Positions 57,194-64,000 of a stretch of DNA of 64,000 bases are shown one piece after another (the first letter of the stretch is position 1; each line of letters begins with the position of its first letter). The notes below the pieces were generated by a model that had not been told where the DNA came from, did not search any database, and saw only the letters and a list, made by a program, of their open reading frames with translations. This DNA is from Intrasporangium calvum (lineage in GTDB: Bacteria > Actinomycetota > Actinomycetes > Actinomycetales > Dermatophilaceae), in assembly GCF_028446585.1 (NCBI RefSeq), contig NZ_JAPFQL010000002.1, forward strand, positions 1 through 64,000, in the 5' to 3' direction. The position numbers and the translations under genes were made by a program.

Positions 57194-58659
57194 ACCGCCT
57201 CCGCGACGAGGTCGATGCCGTCGGTGCCCACCACGACGGCTCGGACCAGGTCGCCGACCGCCGCGCGCTGTCCGGGCGCCGGCTCGATGTAGGTCAGACC
57301 GTCGACGTCGGGCCCTTGGAAGGGAGCGCGTCCGACGAGCCGCCCGTCGTCCTCGTCGATCTCCTCGACGAGGACCTCGACGTGGTCGCCGATCCGCTCC
57401 TCGGCGCGCTGGGTCGTCAGCTCCTCCACGAGCCGGGTCAGGCGGTCGACCCGCTCGGCGATGACAACGGCGGGCAGCTTCTCGCCGTAGCCTTCGGCCT
57501 CGGTCCCGTCCTCGTCGGAGTAGCCGAACACCCCGACGACGTCGAGCCGTGCTTCGGTCAGGAACGCCTCGAGCTCGGCCACGTCGGCCTCGGTCTCGCC
57601 CGGGAAGCCGACGATGACGTTGCACCGGATCCCGGCCTCGGGGGCGTTGGCGCGCACCCGGGCCACGAGGTCGAGGAAGGCGGGCCGCGACCCGAAGCGC
57701 CGCATCCTCCGCAGCACCGGCTCCGCCGCATGCTGGAAGGAGATGTCGTAGTAGGGCACGACGCCGGGCGTCGCGGCCATCGCCTCAAGCAGCCCCGGCC
57801 GGATCTCGGCCGGCTGCAGATAGCTCACCCGGACCCGCTCGATCCCCTCGACGGCGGTCAGCTCGGGCAGCAGCTTCTCGAGCAGGCCCAGGTCGCCGAG
57901 GTCCTTGCCGTAGGAGGTGGAGTTCTCGGAGACGAGGAACAGCTCCTTGACCCCCTGCCCCGCGAGCCAGCGCGCCTCGGCGATGACATCGGCGGGCCGG
58001 CGCGAGACGAAGGCGCCGCGGAACATGGGGATGGCGCAGAACGAGCACCGGCGGTCGCAGCCCGACGCGATCTTGAGCGGCGCCCAGGGGCGCCCGTCGA
58101 GGCGGGCCCGGACCACGCGCGGACCGCTGGCGGGAGCGGGACCCAGCTCAGCGGCATACGACTCGGTGGTGCTGCCGTGGCCGGGGAGGGCGACCTTCGC
58201 GGCCTCCTCCTGGCGCGACGCGGGGGTCAGCGGGAGGAGTCGACGCCGGTCCCCCGGCGTGTGGCTCGGCACGTGCCCGCCCGCGAGGATGGTCTGCAGG
58301 TGCGCCGACATGTCCTGGTAGGAGTCGAAACCGAGGACGGCGTCCGCCTCCGGGAGCTGGTCGGCGAGGTCCTTGCCGTAGCGCTCCGCGAGGCAACCGA
58401 CCGCGACGACCGCCTGGGTGCGGCCGCCGTCCTTGAGGTCGGAGGCCTCCAGCAGTGCGTCGATCGAGTCCTTCTTGGCCTGCTCGACGAAGCCGCACGT
58501 GTTGACGACGGCGACATCGGCCTCGGCGGCGTCGTCGACCAGTGTCCACCCCTCCGCCTGGAGGCGCCCGGCGAGCTCCTCGGAGTCGACCTCGTTGCGC
58601 GTGCACCCGAGGGTGACGAGGGCAACGCTGCGCGCGGCGGCCGGTGGGGGTGGGGTCAT
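57190..58659 (-). CDS. rimO: Ribosomal protein S12 methylthiotransferase RimO
   Basis: RimO adds a methylthio group to Asp89 of S12. The 489-residue radical-SAM protein has UPF0004 Cys motifs ([34 protein letters not shown]), the radical-SAM CxxxCxxC in GCDRRCSFC, and a C-terminal TRAM domain. ATG 58659 was chosen. Between the domains at about residues 165-190 lies a linker with a copy of the dispersed repeat (SYAAELG). It overlaps pgsA. Confidence 0.94.
   Translation of the reverse strand: MTPPPPAAARSVALVTLGCTRNEVDSEELAGRLQAEGWTLVDDAAEADVAVVNTCGFVEQAKKDSIDALLEASDLKDGGRTQAVVAVGCLAERYGKDLADQLPEADAVLGFDSYQDMSAHLQTILAGGHVPSHTPGDRRRLLPLTPASRQEEAAKVALPGHGSTTESYAAELGPAPASGPRVVRARLDGRPWAPLKIASGCDRRCSFCAIPMFRGAFVSRRPADVIAEARWLAGQGVKELFLVSENSTSYGKDLGDLGLLEKLLPELTAVEGIERVRVSYLQPAEIRPGLLEAMAATPGVVPYYDISFQHAAEPVLRRMRRFGSRPAFLDLVARVRANAPEAGIRCNVIVGFPGETEADVAELEAFLTEARLDVVGVFGYSDEDGTEAEGYGEKLPAVVIAERVDRLTRLVEELTTQRAEERIGDHVEVLVEEIDEDDGRLVGRAPFQGPDVDGLTYIEPAPGQRAAVGDLVRAVVVGTDGIDLVAEAV
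58145..58159 (-). repeat. Dispersed 14-mer copy (GAGC form) inside rimO
   Basis: The copy lies in the linker before the radical-SAM domain, read in the forward sense as Tyr-Ala-Ala-Glu. Confidence 0.9.
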
Positions 58660-58696
58660 GCGACCCACTCTAGATGGGACCGTGTTCAATGGCTGA

Positions 58697-59890
58697 ATGC
58701 CCGACCCTCTCGCCCACGCGCATGCCCTCCTCGCCGAGCACCCCCTCGTGGACGGCCACAACGACCTGCCGTGGGAGGCGCGCGTGCAGGTCGGCTACGA
58801 CTTCGACCGGCTGGACCTGCGCTCCCGGCTGAGCACGACCGTCACCGACCTCCCACGCCTCCGGGACGGCGGCGTCGGTGGCCAGTTCTGGTCGGTCTTC
58901 GTGCCGAGCACCCTCCAGGGCGACGCCGCGGTGACCGCGACCCTGGAGCAGGTGGACGGGGTCCACCGGATGATCGGGACGTATGCCGCTGAGCTGGCTC
59001 TCGCGCGGACCGCTGACGACGTCGACGTGGCCAGGTCCCAGGGGCGGATCGCGTCGCTGCTGGGCGCCGAGGGAGGCCACTCGATCGGCTCATCGCTGGC
59101 GACGCTGCGCGCGCTGTATCTCCTCGGCGTGCGCTACCTGACCCTGACGCACAACGACAACGTCCCGTGGGCCGACTCGGCCACGGACGTGCCGGCCGTC
59201 GGAGGGCTGACGGAGTTCGGGCGCGAGGTCGTCCGCGAGATGAACCGCCTCGGGATGATGGTCGACCTGAGTCACGTCGCGGCGACGACGATGCGCGCCG
59301 CCCTCGACGAGAGCACGGCGTCCGTCATCTTCAGCCACTCGTCGGCCCGGGCGCTGTGCGACTCACCGCGCAACGTGCCCGACGACGTGCTGGGCCGGCT
59401 GCGGGACAACGGTGGCGTCTGCATGGTGACGTTCGTGCCGGAGTTCGTGTCGCCGACCGTCGCGGCCTGGCGGGTCGAGGCCGCTGCAGCGGCCGCGAAG
59501 GTGGGGGTCGACGCGAAGGACTGGCTCGCGTTCAAGCGCTTCGTCGCCGGCCACGTCCAGGACAACCCCAAGCCGGAAGCCGCGATCGCGGACGTGGTCG
59601 CCCACCTCGAGCACGTGCGCGAGGTGGCCGGGATCGAGCACGTCGGCCTCGGCGGCGACTACGACGGCACGGACTCCTACCCGGCCGGCCTGCAGGACGT
59701 CAGCGGCTACCCGCGGCTCGTGGCGGCGCTGGTCGAGCGGAACTGGTCGGACACCGACCTCGCCCTGCTCCTGCGCGGCAACACGCTGCGGGTGATGCGC
59801 GACGTCGAGGCGGTCGCCCGCGACCTGCAGACGACGCACGCACCCAGCCTGAGAACGATCGAGGAGCTCGACGCCCCACGGGAGGGCTGA
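58697..59890 (+). CDS. Dipeptidase, peptidase family M19
   Basis: The 397-residue protein is a zinc membrane-dipeptidase-type hydrolase. [14 protein letters not shown] is the first zinc motif, GAEGGHSIG the Glu bridge, [16 protein letters not shown] and [18 protein letters not shown] the later His ligands, and [16 protein letters not shown] the last Asp. It has no signal peptide, so it is cytosolic and hydrolyses dipeptides. The ATG start lies 38 bp from the divergent rimO. A copy of the repeat encodes TYAAELA. Confidence 0.9.
   Translation: MPDPLAHAHALLAEHPLVDGHNDLPWEARVQVGYDFDRLDLRSRLSTTVTDLPRLRDGGVGGQFWSVFVPSTLQGDAAVTATLEQVDGVHRMIGTYAAELALARTADDVDVARSQGRIASLLGAEGGHSIGSSLATLRALYLLGVRYLTLTHNDNVPWADSATDVPAVGGLTEFGREVVREMNRLGMMVDLSHVAATTMRAALDESTASVIFSHSSARALCDSPRNVPDDVLGRLRDNGGVCMVTFVPEFVSPTVAAWRVEAAAAAAKVGVDAKDWLAFKRFVAGHVQDNPKPEAAIADVVAHLEHVREVAGIEHVGLGGDYDGTDSYPAGLQDVSGYPRLVAALVERNWSDTDLALLLRGNTLRVMRDVEAVARDLQTTHAPSLRTIEELDAPREG
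58981..58994 (+). repeat. Dispersed 14-mer copy (GAGC form) inside the dipeptidase gene
   Basis: GTATGCCGCTGAGC is read as Tyr-Ala-Ala-Glu-Leu, between conserved motifs. Confidence 0.9.
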
Positions 59891-59899
59891 CGGGAGCGC

Positions 59900-60649
59900 T
59901 CAGCTCTGCCGGAACCGAGCGATGGTGAGGCCGACGAGTCGAGCCACGACGAGCGCGACGTAGAGCATGCCGGTGATCTGCTGGAGCAGCACGAACGACC
60001 GCGGGTGCGGCGTGATGGCGTAGATGTCCGAGAGCCCCGTGCCGGTCATGTTGGCGATCGAGAGATACAGCAGCTCGTACCAGGTCCGGGTGCCGGCCAG
60101 GTCCTCGCCGTGGATGACGAACGAGTTGGGCCAGATGAACTGGATCGCGAGGTAGAGGTAGGCGTACGCCCACGCCAGGACGGTGAACGTCGCCCCGGTC
60201 GCGAGGAGCTCGTCGCGGGTCACCCAGTTGTCGGCGAACATGTAACGGAGCAGGGCATAGCCGGTGTAGAAGTAGAACGCCGCGTGGAGCAGGGCGGACC
60301 AGAAGACGATGGTGCCGTTCTCCGGCCAGACCGACTCAGCGATGGTCAGGACGAGGACGGGGCCGCCGAGCAGGAACGACACCCACGTCAGGGCCGGCGT
60401 CGCCCGCACGGCGCGGACCGCGAGGAAGAGAACGAGGAGCCCCACCAGCCCGAAGGCGGCGTGACCCGCCTGCCGGAACTCGCCGAGCTCCAGCGTCTGG
60501 AGGAACGGGTAGAGCAGCAGCGCCAAGAGCTGGACGACGAGCAGTACGCCGGACGGGGTCTCGACGATGGTCCGCCGCCACCGGTCCAGTCGGCGCGGGG
60601 GGCCCGCCCTCCGTGGTGAGGACGGCCACAGCTCCAGCGATGCAGTCAC
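59900..60649 (-). CDS. Multi-pass membrane protein with a pore-loop-like segment (ion-channel-like)
   Basis: The 249-residue protein has about six hydrophobic segments. Near the C-terminus, TWYELLYLSIANMTGTGLSDIYAITPHPRSFVLLQQITGMLYVALVVARLVGL has the pattern of a two-helix potassium-channel pore (pore helix, filter, inner helix). The filter, TGTGLSD, departs from TVGYGD, so ion selectivity is uncertain. No ligand-binding domain is present. Convergent with the dipeptidase, 9 bp apart. Channel function is inferred from this layout only. Confidence 0.65.
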   Translation of the reverse strand: MTASLELWPSSPRRAGPPRRLDRWRRTIVETPSGVLLVVQLLALLLYPFLQTLELGEFRQAGHAAFGLVGLLVLFLAVRAVRATPALTWVSFLLGGPVLVLTIAESVWPENGTIVFWSALLHAAFYFYTGYALLRYMFADNWVTRDELLATGATFTVLAWAYAYLYLAIQFIWPNSFVIHGEDLAGTRTWYELLYLSIANMTGTGLSDIYAITPHPRSFVLLQQITGMLYVALVVARLVGLTIARFRQS

Positions 60650-60697
60650 GTCGGGGACTTTACCCGCGGCGGGCCGGTCGTCCCGGCAACCGACGCC

Positions 60698-63658
60698 TCA
60701 CCAGCGATCGTCGCGTCGATCCGTGAGCTGCCAGGCGTCCTCCGACTCCTCGTCGTCCTCGGAGACGACGGGCGTCAGGTCGCCGGGCTGCCACGCCGCG
60801 ACGGGCACGCTCGCGGTGTCGTCGACGTCCTCGCCGTGGGCGCGGCGCTCTCCGCGCTGGGCGACGAGGGAGGCGGTGCGGACCGGCTGTTCTTCCGCCG
60901 ATGCCTCGTCGTATGCCGCTGGGCTCGCTTCCGGTGCGTCCTCACCTTCGACGATGGTCGGGTCCGCGCTGAACGGCGCCGGCTCGTCCAGGGGAACGCC
61001 GGACTCGTCGTCACCGACCGGTCCGGTGGTGTCGTTGGGATGCGGCACGTCCTCGCCGCGCAGGAGAGCCAGGGTCTGCTCGAGATCCTCGGGACGGACC
61101 AGCACGTCACGTGCCTTGGACCCTTCGCTGGGGCCGACGATGCCGCGTGATTCCAACAGGTCCATCAGGCGTCCGGCCTTGGCGAAACCGACGCGCAGCT
61201 TGCGCTGGAGCATCGACGTCGAGCCGAACTGCGTCGTCACGACGAGCTCGGTGGCCTGGAGCAGGACGTCGAGGTCGTCACCGATGTCGTCGTCGATCTG
61301 CTTCTTCGGCTGGGCGACCGTGACGTTCTCGACGTAGTTGGGCTTGAGCTGGGTCGTGACGAACTTGACGACCTCGTGGATCTCCGACTCGTTGACCCAG
61401 GCACCCTGCACTCGCATCGGCTTGCTCGCGCCCATGGGCAGGAAGAGGGCGTCGCCCTGGCCGATCAGCTTCTCGGCGCCGGGCTGGTCGAGGACGACTC
61501 GGGAGTCGGCGAGCGAGCTCGTGGCGAAGGCCATCCGGGAGGGCACGTTGGCCTTGATCAGACCCGTGACGACGTCGACCGAGGGACGCTGGGTCGCCAG
61601 GACGAGGTGGATGCCGGCGGCGCGGGCCAGCTGGGTGATCCGGACGACCGACTCCTCGACGTCGCGCGGCGCCACCATCATCAGGTCGGCGAGCTCGTCG
61701 ACGACGACGAGAAGGTAGGGGTAGGTCGTCAGCTGGCGCTCTGAGCCGGGGAGCGGCTTGACCTTGCCCGCCCGGACCGCCTTGTTGAAGTCGTCGACGT
61801 GCTTGAACCCGAAGGCCGCCAGGTCGTCGTAGCGCTGGTCCATCTCCTTGACGACCCAGGCGAGTGCCTCGGCCGCCTTCTTCGGGTTGGTGATGATCGG
61901 CGTGATGAGGTGCGGGATGCCCTCGTAGGCGGTGAGCTCGACCCGCTTGGGGTCGACGAGGATGAGCCGGACCTCCTCCGGAGTCGACCGCATCAGGATC
62001 GAGGTGATCATCGAGTTGACGAAGCTCGACTTGCCGGAGCCGGTGGCGCCGGCGACGAGCAGGTGCGGCATCTTGGCGAGGTTGGCGATGACGTAGGCGC
62101 CCTCGACGTCCTTGCCGACCCCCATGACCATCGGGTGCTCGTTGCTCCGGGCCGTCTGGCTGCGCAGGACGTCGCCGAGCGCGACGTTCTCGCGGTCGGC
62201 GTTCGGGATCTCGATGCCGATGGCGCTCTTGCCCGGGATCGGGCTGAGGATGCGGACGTCGGCGGAGGCCACGGCGTAGGCGATGTTCTTGGACAGCGCG
62301 GTGACACGCTCGACCTTGGTGCCGGAGCCGAGCTCGACCTCGTAGCGGGTCACCGTCGGACCTCGCGTGAAGCCCGTGACGGCGGCGTCGATGTCGAACT
62401 GCTCGAAGACGTGGGTCAGCGACTCGACGACCTTGTCGTTGGCCTGGCTGCGCGTCTTGTGCGGGGCGCCGTGCGCCAGCATCGCATGGTCGGGCAGGTG
62501 GTAGGTGACGTTGCCCTCGAGGGAGAGCTGCTCGACCCTGGAGGGGATCGCCGACGTGGGGGGCGGCACGAGCTCCGGCTTGGGCCCGACCCTGGACGTG
62601 TCGGGCGCGCCGTGGGCTCGGGGGTCAGTGGCGTCGATGGCCTGCGTGCTTCCCGACGAACCCGCCGGTCGCGGTGCGAGGACGCCGGGCGCGGTGGGCC
62701 GCTTCTCCCCCGGACGCAGCTGCTGCGTCGGCTCGTCCTCGGCGCCCTTGGTCGCTGCCTGACGGAACGCCTCGTCGCCGTCGCGCTCGCTGAGGTCGAC
62801 CGCCTTGCGCCGGCCCCGCTTCGTCGGGCCCGCCTCGTCGGCCGCCTCCGAGCCGTCGGCGGTGTCCGCGTCGTGCGGTCGGTGCAGCACGAGGTCACGC
62901 AGCTGGCGCAGCCGGTGCGGGATGTGGTTGACCGGGGTCGCCGTGATGACGAGGAGACCGAAGGTGCCGAGGAGGATGAGGATGGCGATCGCGCCGTAGC
63001 GGGACACGGCCGCGTCGAGCGGACTCGAGGCAAGGAAGCCGATGATCCCACCCGCGGCGCGCATCCCGTCCGCGCCGTCCGGCGGGTTCGGGATGCCGTC
63101 GCTGATGTGGGCCAGCCCGCTCGCGGCGAAGGTCAGCGCGATCGTCCCGACGATGATGCGGTTCGTCGCTGCATCGTCCTCGGGGGCACGCAGCACCCGC
63201 AGGCCCAGCAGGAGCAGCACCAGGGGGACTGCGTAGGCGATCCGCCCGAACGTGCCGGCGACGACGGCGTGGACACCCTGGCCGAACATGCCGTCGACGC
63301 CCCACCACTCGCGAGCCGCGACGATGATGGCCAGCGCGATGAGGGCGAATCCCACGCCGTCCCGGCGGTGCTCCGGCTCGAGGTCACGGGCACTGGCCCC
63401 GACGCGGCGCACCGCTCCCCCAGCCACGTGAGAGACCCCCATCCAGGTGTTTCGGACCGCCCGCACGGGCAGTGGCAGGCCTCCGCCCTTTGCCTTGCTT
63501 CGCGGCGCCGGACGCTTGGTCGTGCGAGTGCCGCCGCGGGGCGCAGCCGGGCGGGCCGCGGTCTTGGTCCGGGTCGACGGTGAGCCGCTCGCTCCGGACG
63601 ACCCGCGGCTCGTCGAGGACGAGGCGGGCCGTGCGCTGCTGGACCGACGTGTCGCCAT
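60698..63658 (-). CDS. ftsK: DNA translocase FtsK/SpoIIIE
   Basis: FtsK pumps chromosome ends through the closing septum. The 986-residue protein has a basic N-terminus of about 60 residues, four membrane helices (about 100-250), and a Pro/Glu-rich linker. The motor has Walker A VAGATGSGKSSFVNSM and Walker B LLVVVDELADLMM. The C-terminal winged-helix gamma domain (STSMLQRKLRVGFAKAGRLMDLLESRGIVGPSEGSKARDVLV) reads polar DNA sites. ATG 63658 was chosen. A tail of about 125 residues follows the gamma domain and holds a copy of the repeat (SPAAYDE). Confidence 0.95.
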   Translation of the reverse strand: MATRRSSSARPASSSTSRGSSGASGSPSTRTKTAARPAAPRGGTRTTKRPAPRSKAKGGGLPLPVRAVRNTWMGVSHVAGGAVRRVGASARDLEPEHRRDGVGFALIALAIIVAAREWWGVDGMFGQGVHAVVAGTFGRIAYAVPLVLLLLGLRVLRAPEDDAATNRIIVGTIALTFAASGLAHISDGIPNPPDGADGMRAAGGIIGFLASSPLDAAVSRYGAIAILILLGTFGLLVITATPVNHIPHRLRQLRDLVLHRPHDADTADGSEAADEAGPTKRGRRKAVDLSERDGDEAFRQAATKGAEDEPTQQLRPGEKRPTAPGVLAPRPAGSSGSTQAIDATDPRAHGAPDTSRVGPKPELVPPPTSAIPSRVEQLSLEGNVTYHLPDHAMLAHGAPHKTRSQANDKVVESLTHVFEQFDIDAAVTGFTRGPTVTRYEVELGSGTKVERVTALSKNIAYAVASADVRILSPIPGKSAIGIEIPNADRENVALGDVLRSQTARSNEHPMVMGVGKDVEGAYVIANLAKMPHLLVAGATGSGKSSFVNSMITSILMRSTPEEVRLILVDPKRVELTAYEGIPHLITPIITNPKKAAEALAWVVKEMDQRYDDLAAFGFKHVDDFNKAVRAGKVKPLPGSERQLTTYPYLLVVVDELADLMMVAPRDVEESVVRITQLARAAGIHLVLATQRPSVDVVTGLIKANVPSRMAFATSSLADSRVVLDQPGAEKLIGQGDALFLPMGASKPMRVQGAWVNESEIHEVVKFVTTQLKPNYVENVTVAQPKKQIDDDIGDDLDVLLQATELVVTTQFGSTSMLQRKLRVGFAKAGRLMDLLESRGIVGPSEGSKARDVLVRPEDLEQTLALLRGEDVPHPNDTTGPVGDDESGVPLDEPAPFSADPTIVEGEDAPEASPAAYDEASAEEQPVRTASLVAQRGERRAHGEDVDDTASVPVAAWQPGDLTPVVSEDDEESEDAWQLTDRRDDRW
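60911..60927 (+). repeat. Dispersed 14-mer copy inside ftsK
   Basis: The copy lies in the unconserved C-terminal tail and is read as Ser-Pro-Ala-Ala-Tyr. Confidence 0.9.
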
Positions 63659-63755
63659 GTTCGCACCGTACGACACACACCCCCCTGAACTCACGCGTCA
63701 CACGCGCAACACCGGCATTTATGCCCCAACCCGCGACCCCACCGCCCCCACCCCC

Positions 63756-63828
63756 CGCAACACGCCCGGAAGCAGGAAACTCCTCCGTGAAGCAACACGG
63801 GGAGTTCCGTGCTGCGGGGCGTGTTGCG
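63756..63828. repeat. Long imperfect intergenic hairpin, GCAACACG family
   Basis: CGCAACACGCCC at 63756-63767 pairs with GGGCGTGTTGCG at 63817-63828. Inside, AGCA pairs with TGCT, GGAAACTCC with GGAGTTCC (one bulge), and CCGTG with CACGG. GCAACACG also occurs as a direct copy in the loop region (63792-63799). It resembles the other hairpin elements in design but not in sequence. Confidence 0.75.
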
Positions 63829-63853
63829 TCGGGCGGCCGGACAGCGACAGCCC

Positions 63854-63867
63854 GCCCAGCGGCATAC
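63854..63867 (-). repeat. Dispersed 14-mer copy upstream of the riboswitch promoter
   Basis: GTATGCCGCTGGGC occurs in minus orientation in the gap upstream of ftsK. Confidence 0.9.
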
Positions 63868-63899
63868 GTCTCAGATGACGACACGCCTGCCCGGCCCGG

Positions 63900-63929
63900 T
63901 GGACACATCAGCGGGAGTCTCCGTATCTT
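63900..63929 (+). promoter_or_regulatory. Promoter of the riboswitch transcript
   Basis: TGGACA at 63900-63905 and TATCTT at 63924-63929 are spaced by 18 bp. Initiation 7-8 bp later would start the RNA right at the riboswitch. Confidence 0.6.
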
Positions 63930-63936
63930 CGTCGCA

Positions 63937-64000
63937 GGTCATGAGCGCCAGCGTCAAGCCCCGGCTCGCTGGCCAGCAACCCTCCTCCGCGGTGGGGTGC
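63937..64000 (+). ncRNA. SAM-IV-type riboswitch, 5' part, cut by the window edge
   Basis: The sequence from GGTCATGAG onward follows the SAM-IV pattern known from actinobacteria. A P2 stem GCCAGCG (63947-63953)/CGCTGGC (63967-63973) is followed by the core CCAGCAACCCTCC and GGTGGGGTGC. The closing strand of P1 and the pseudoknot lie outside the window. SAM-IV elements shut off methionine and sulfur genes when S-adenosylmethionine is high, so a met gene is expected to follow. Confidence 0.82.

Larger units (their letters stand above)
63695..64000 (+). other. Gene-free right-edge region: hairpin, repeat, promoter, riboswitch
   Basis: From ftsK to the window end I see no protein gene. The stretch holds a long imperfect hairpin (63756-63828), a copy of the dispersed repeat (63854-63867), a promoter (63900-63929), and the first part of a SAM-IV-type riboswitch (63937 on). 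The gene it controls lies beyond the window. Confidence 0.75.

Noticed and set aside
61799-63583. 594-codon open frame opposite ftsK
   Set aside because: Antisense to the motor and linker of ftsK, with no domain.

Overview
The window is 64 kb of high-GC DNA packed with genes. It reads like a chromosomal core segment of a Gram-positive actinobacterium. The evidence is GTG starts, ATGA/GTGA stop-start overlaps, a CIRCE site at hrcA, an IdeR/DtxR-type iron box, a GAAC-N4-GTTC SOS box, a ClgR-type regulator, the DUF3046-recA-recX and rimO-pgsA-cinA-clgR orders, and a SAM-IV-type riboswitch. Micrococcales, perhaps Intrasporangiaceae, is my guess at the lineage. It rests on overall resemblance, not on a database search. 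I see no rRNA, tRNA, insertion sequence, prophage or CRISPR array.

Layout. 0-6.4 kb: FMN reductase, a polytopic GT-C-like protein, leuA with a leucine attenuator leader, and a LysR/EamA divergent pair. 6.5-21.1 kb: a long minus-strand housekeeping series era, CBS/CorC protein, ybeY, phoH, serine carboxypeptidase, HIT protein, rsmE, dnaJ, hrcA, ALDH and hemW, interrupted by an ECF sigma/GerMN pair and a DUF3097 gene. 21.2-23.8 kb: a decayed DUF1801 gene, then an MFS exporter and a tyrosine phosphatase sharing a palindromic operator. 23.8-31.8 kb: lepA, an FbpABC-type iron importer under an iron box, a PemK/MazF-like protein, rpsT and holA. 31.9-37.1 kb: SPFH protein, DinG-like helicase, fhs. 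37.1-50.7 kb: GNAT protein, hflX, a methyltransferase, an aminotransferase V, dapF, an ArsR-SulP pair, miaA, def, DUF4037, miaB, yceI and recX. 50.7-63.7 kb: recA split by an intein, macrodomain protein, DUF3046, DUF3352, clgR, cinA, pgsA, rimO, an M19 dipeptidase, a channel-like protein and ftsK. The right edge holds a promoter and the first part of a SAM-IV-type riboswitch running out of the window.

How the genes fit together: most are informational or maintenance genes. They cover ribosome assembly and translation (era, ybeY, rsmE, lepA, rpsT, hflX, rimO, def), tRNA modification (miaA, miaB), heat shock (hrcA, dnaJ), DNA repair and replication (recA, recX, dinG-like, holA), chromosome segregation (ftsK), lipid and cell-wall precursors (pgsA, dapF), leucine and one-carbon metabolism (leuA, fhs), and iron supply.

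The most unusual feature is not a gene. A short sequence, GTATGCCGCTGRGC, occurs exactly 16 times in 64 kb, with three more one-mismatch copies. It lies in both orientations, half in short intergenic gaps and half inside genes, where it is read in different frames and usually falls in linkers or termini. At three places it forms full or partial inverted repeats just downstream of a gene. This distribution recalls DNA uptake sequences or another genome-wide protein-recognition site; its function is unknown to me. Three further families of long intergenic hairpins are also present. The RecA intein sits at the same position as the one in Mycobacterium leprae and keeps both LAGLIDADG blocks.
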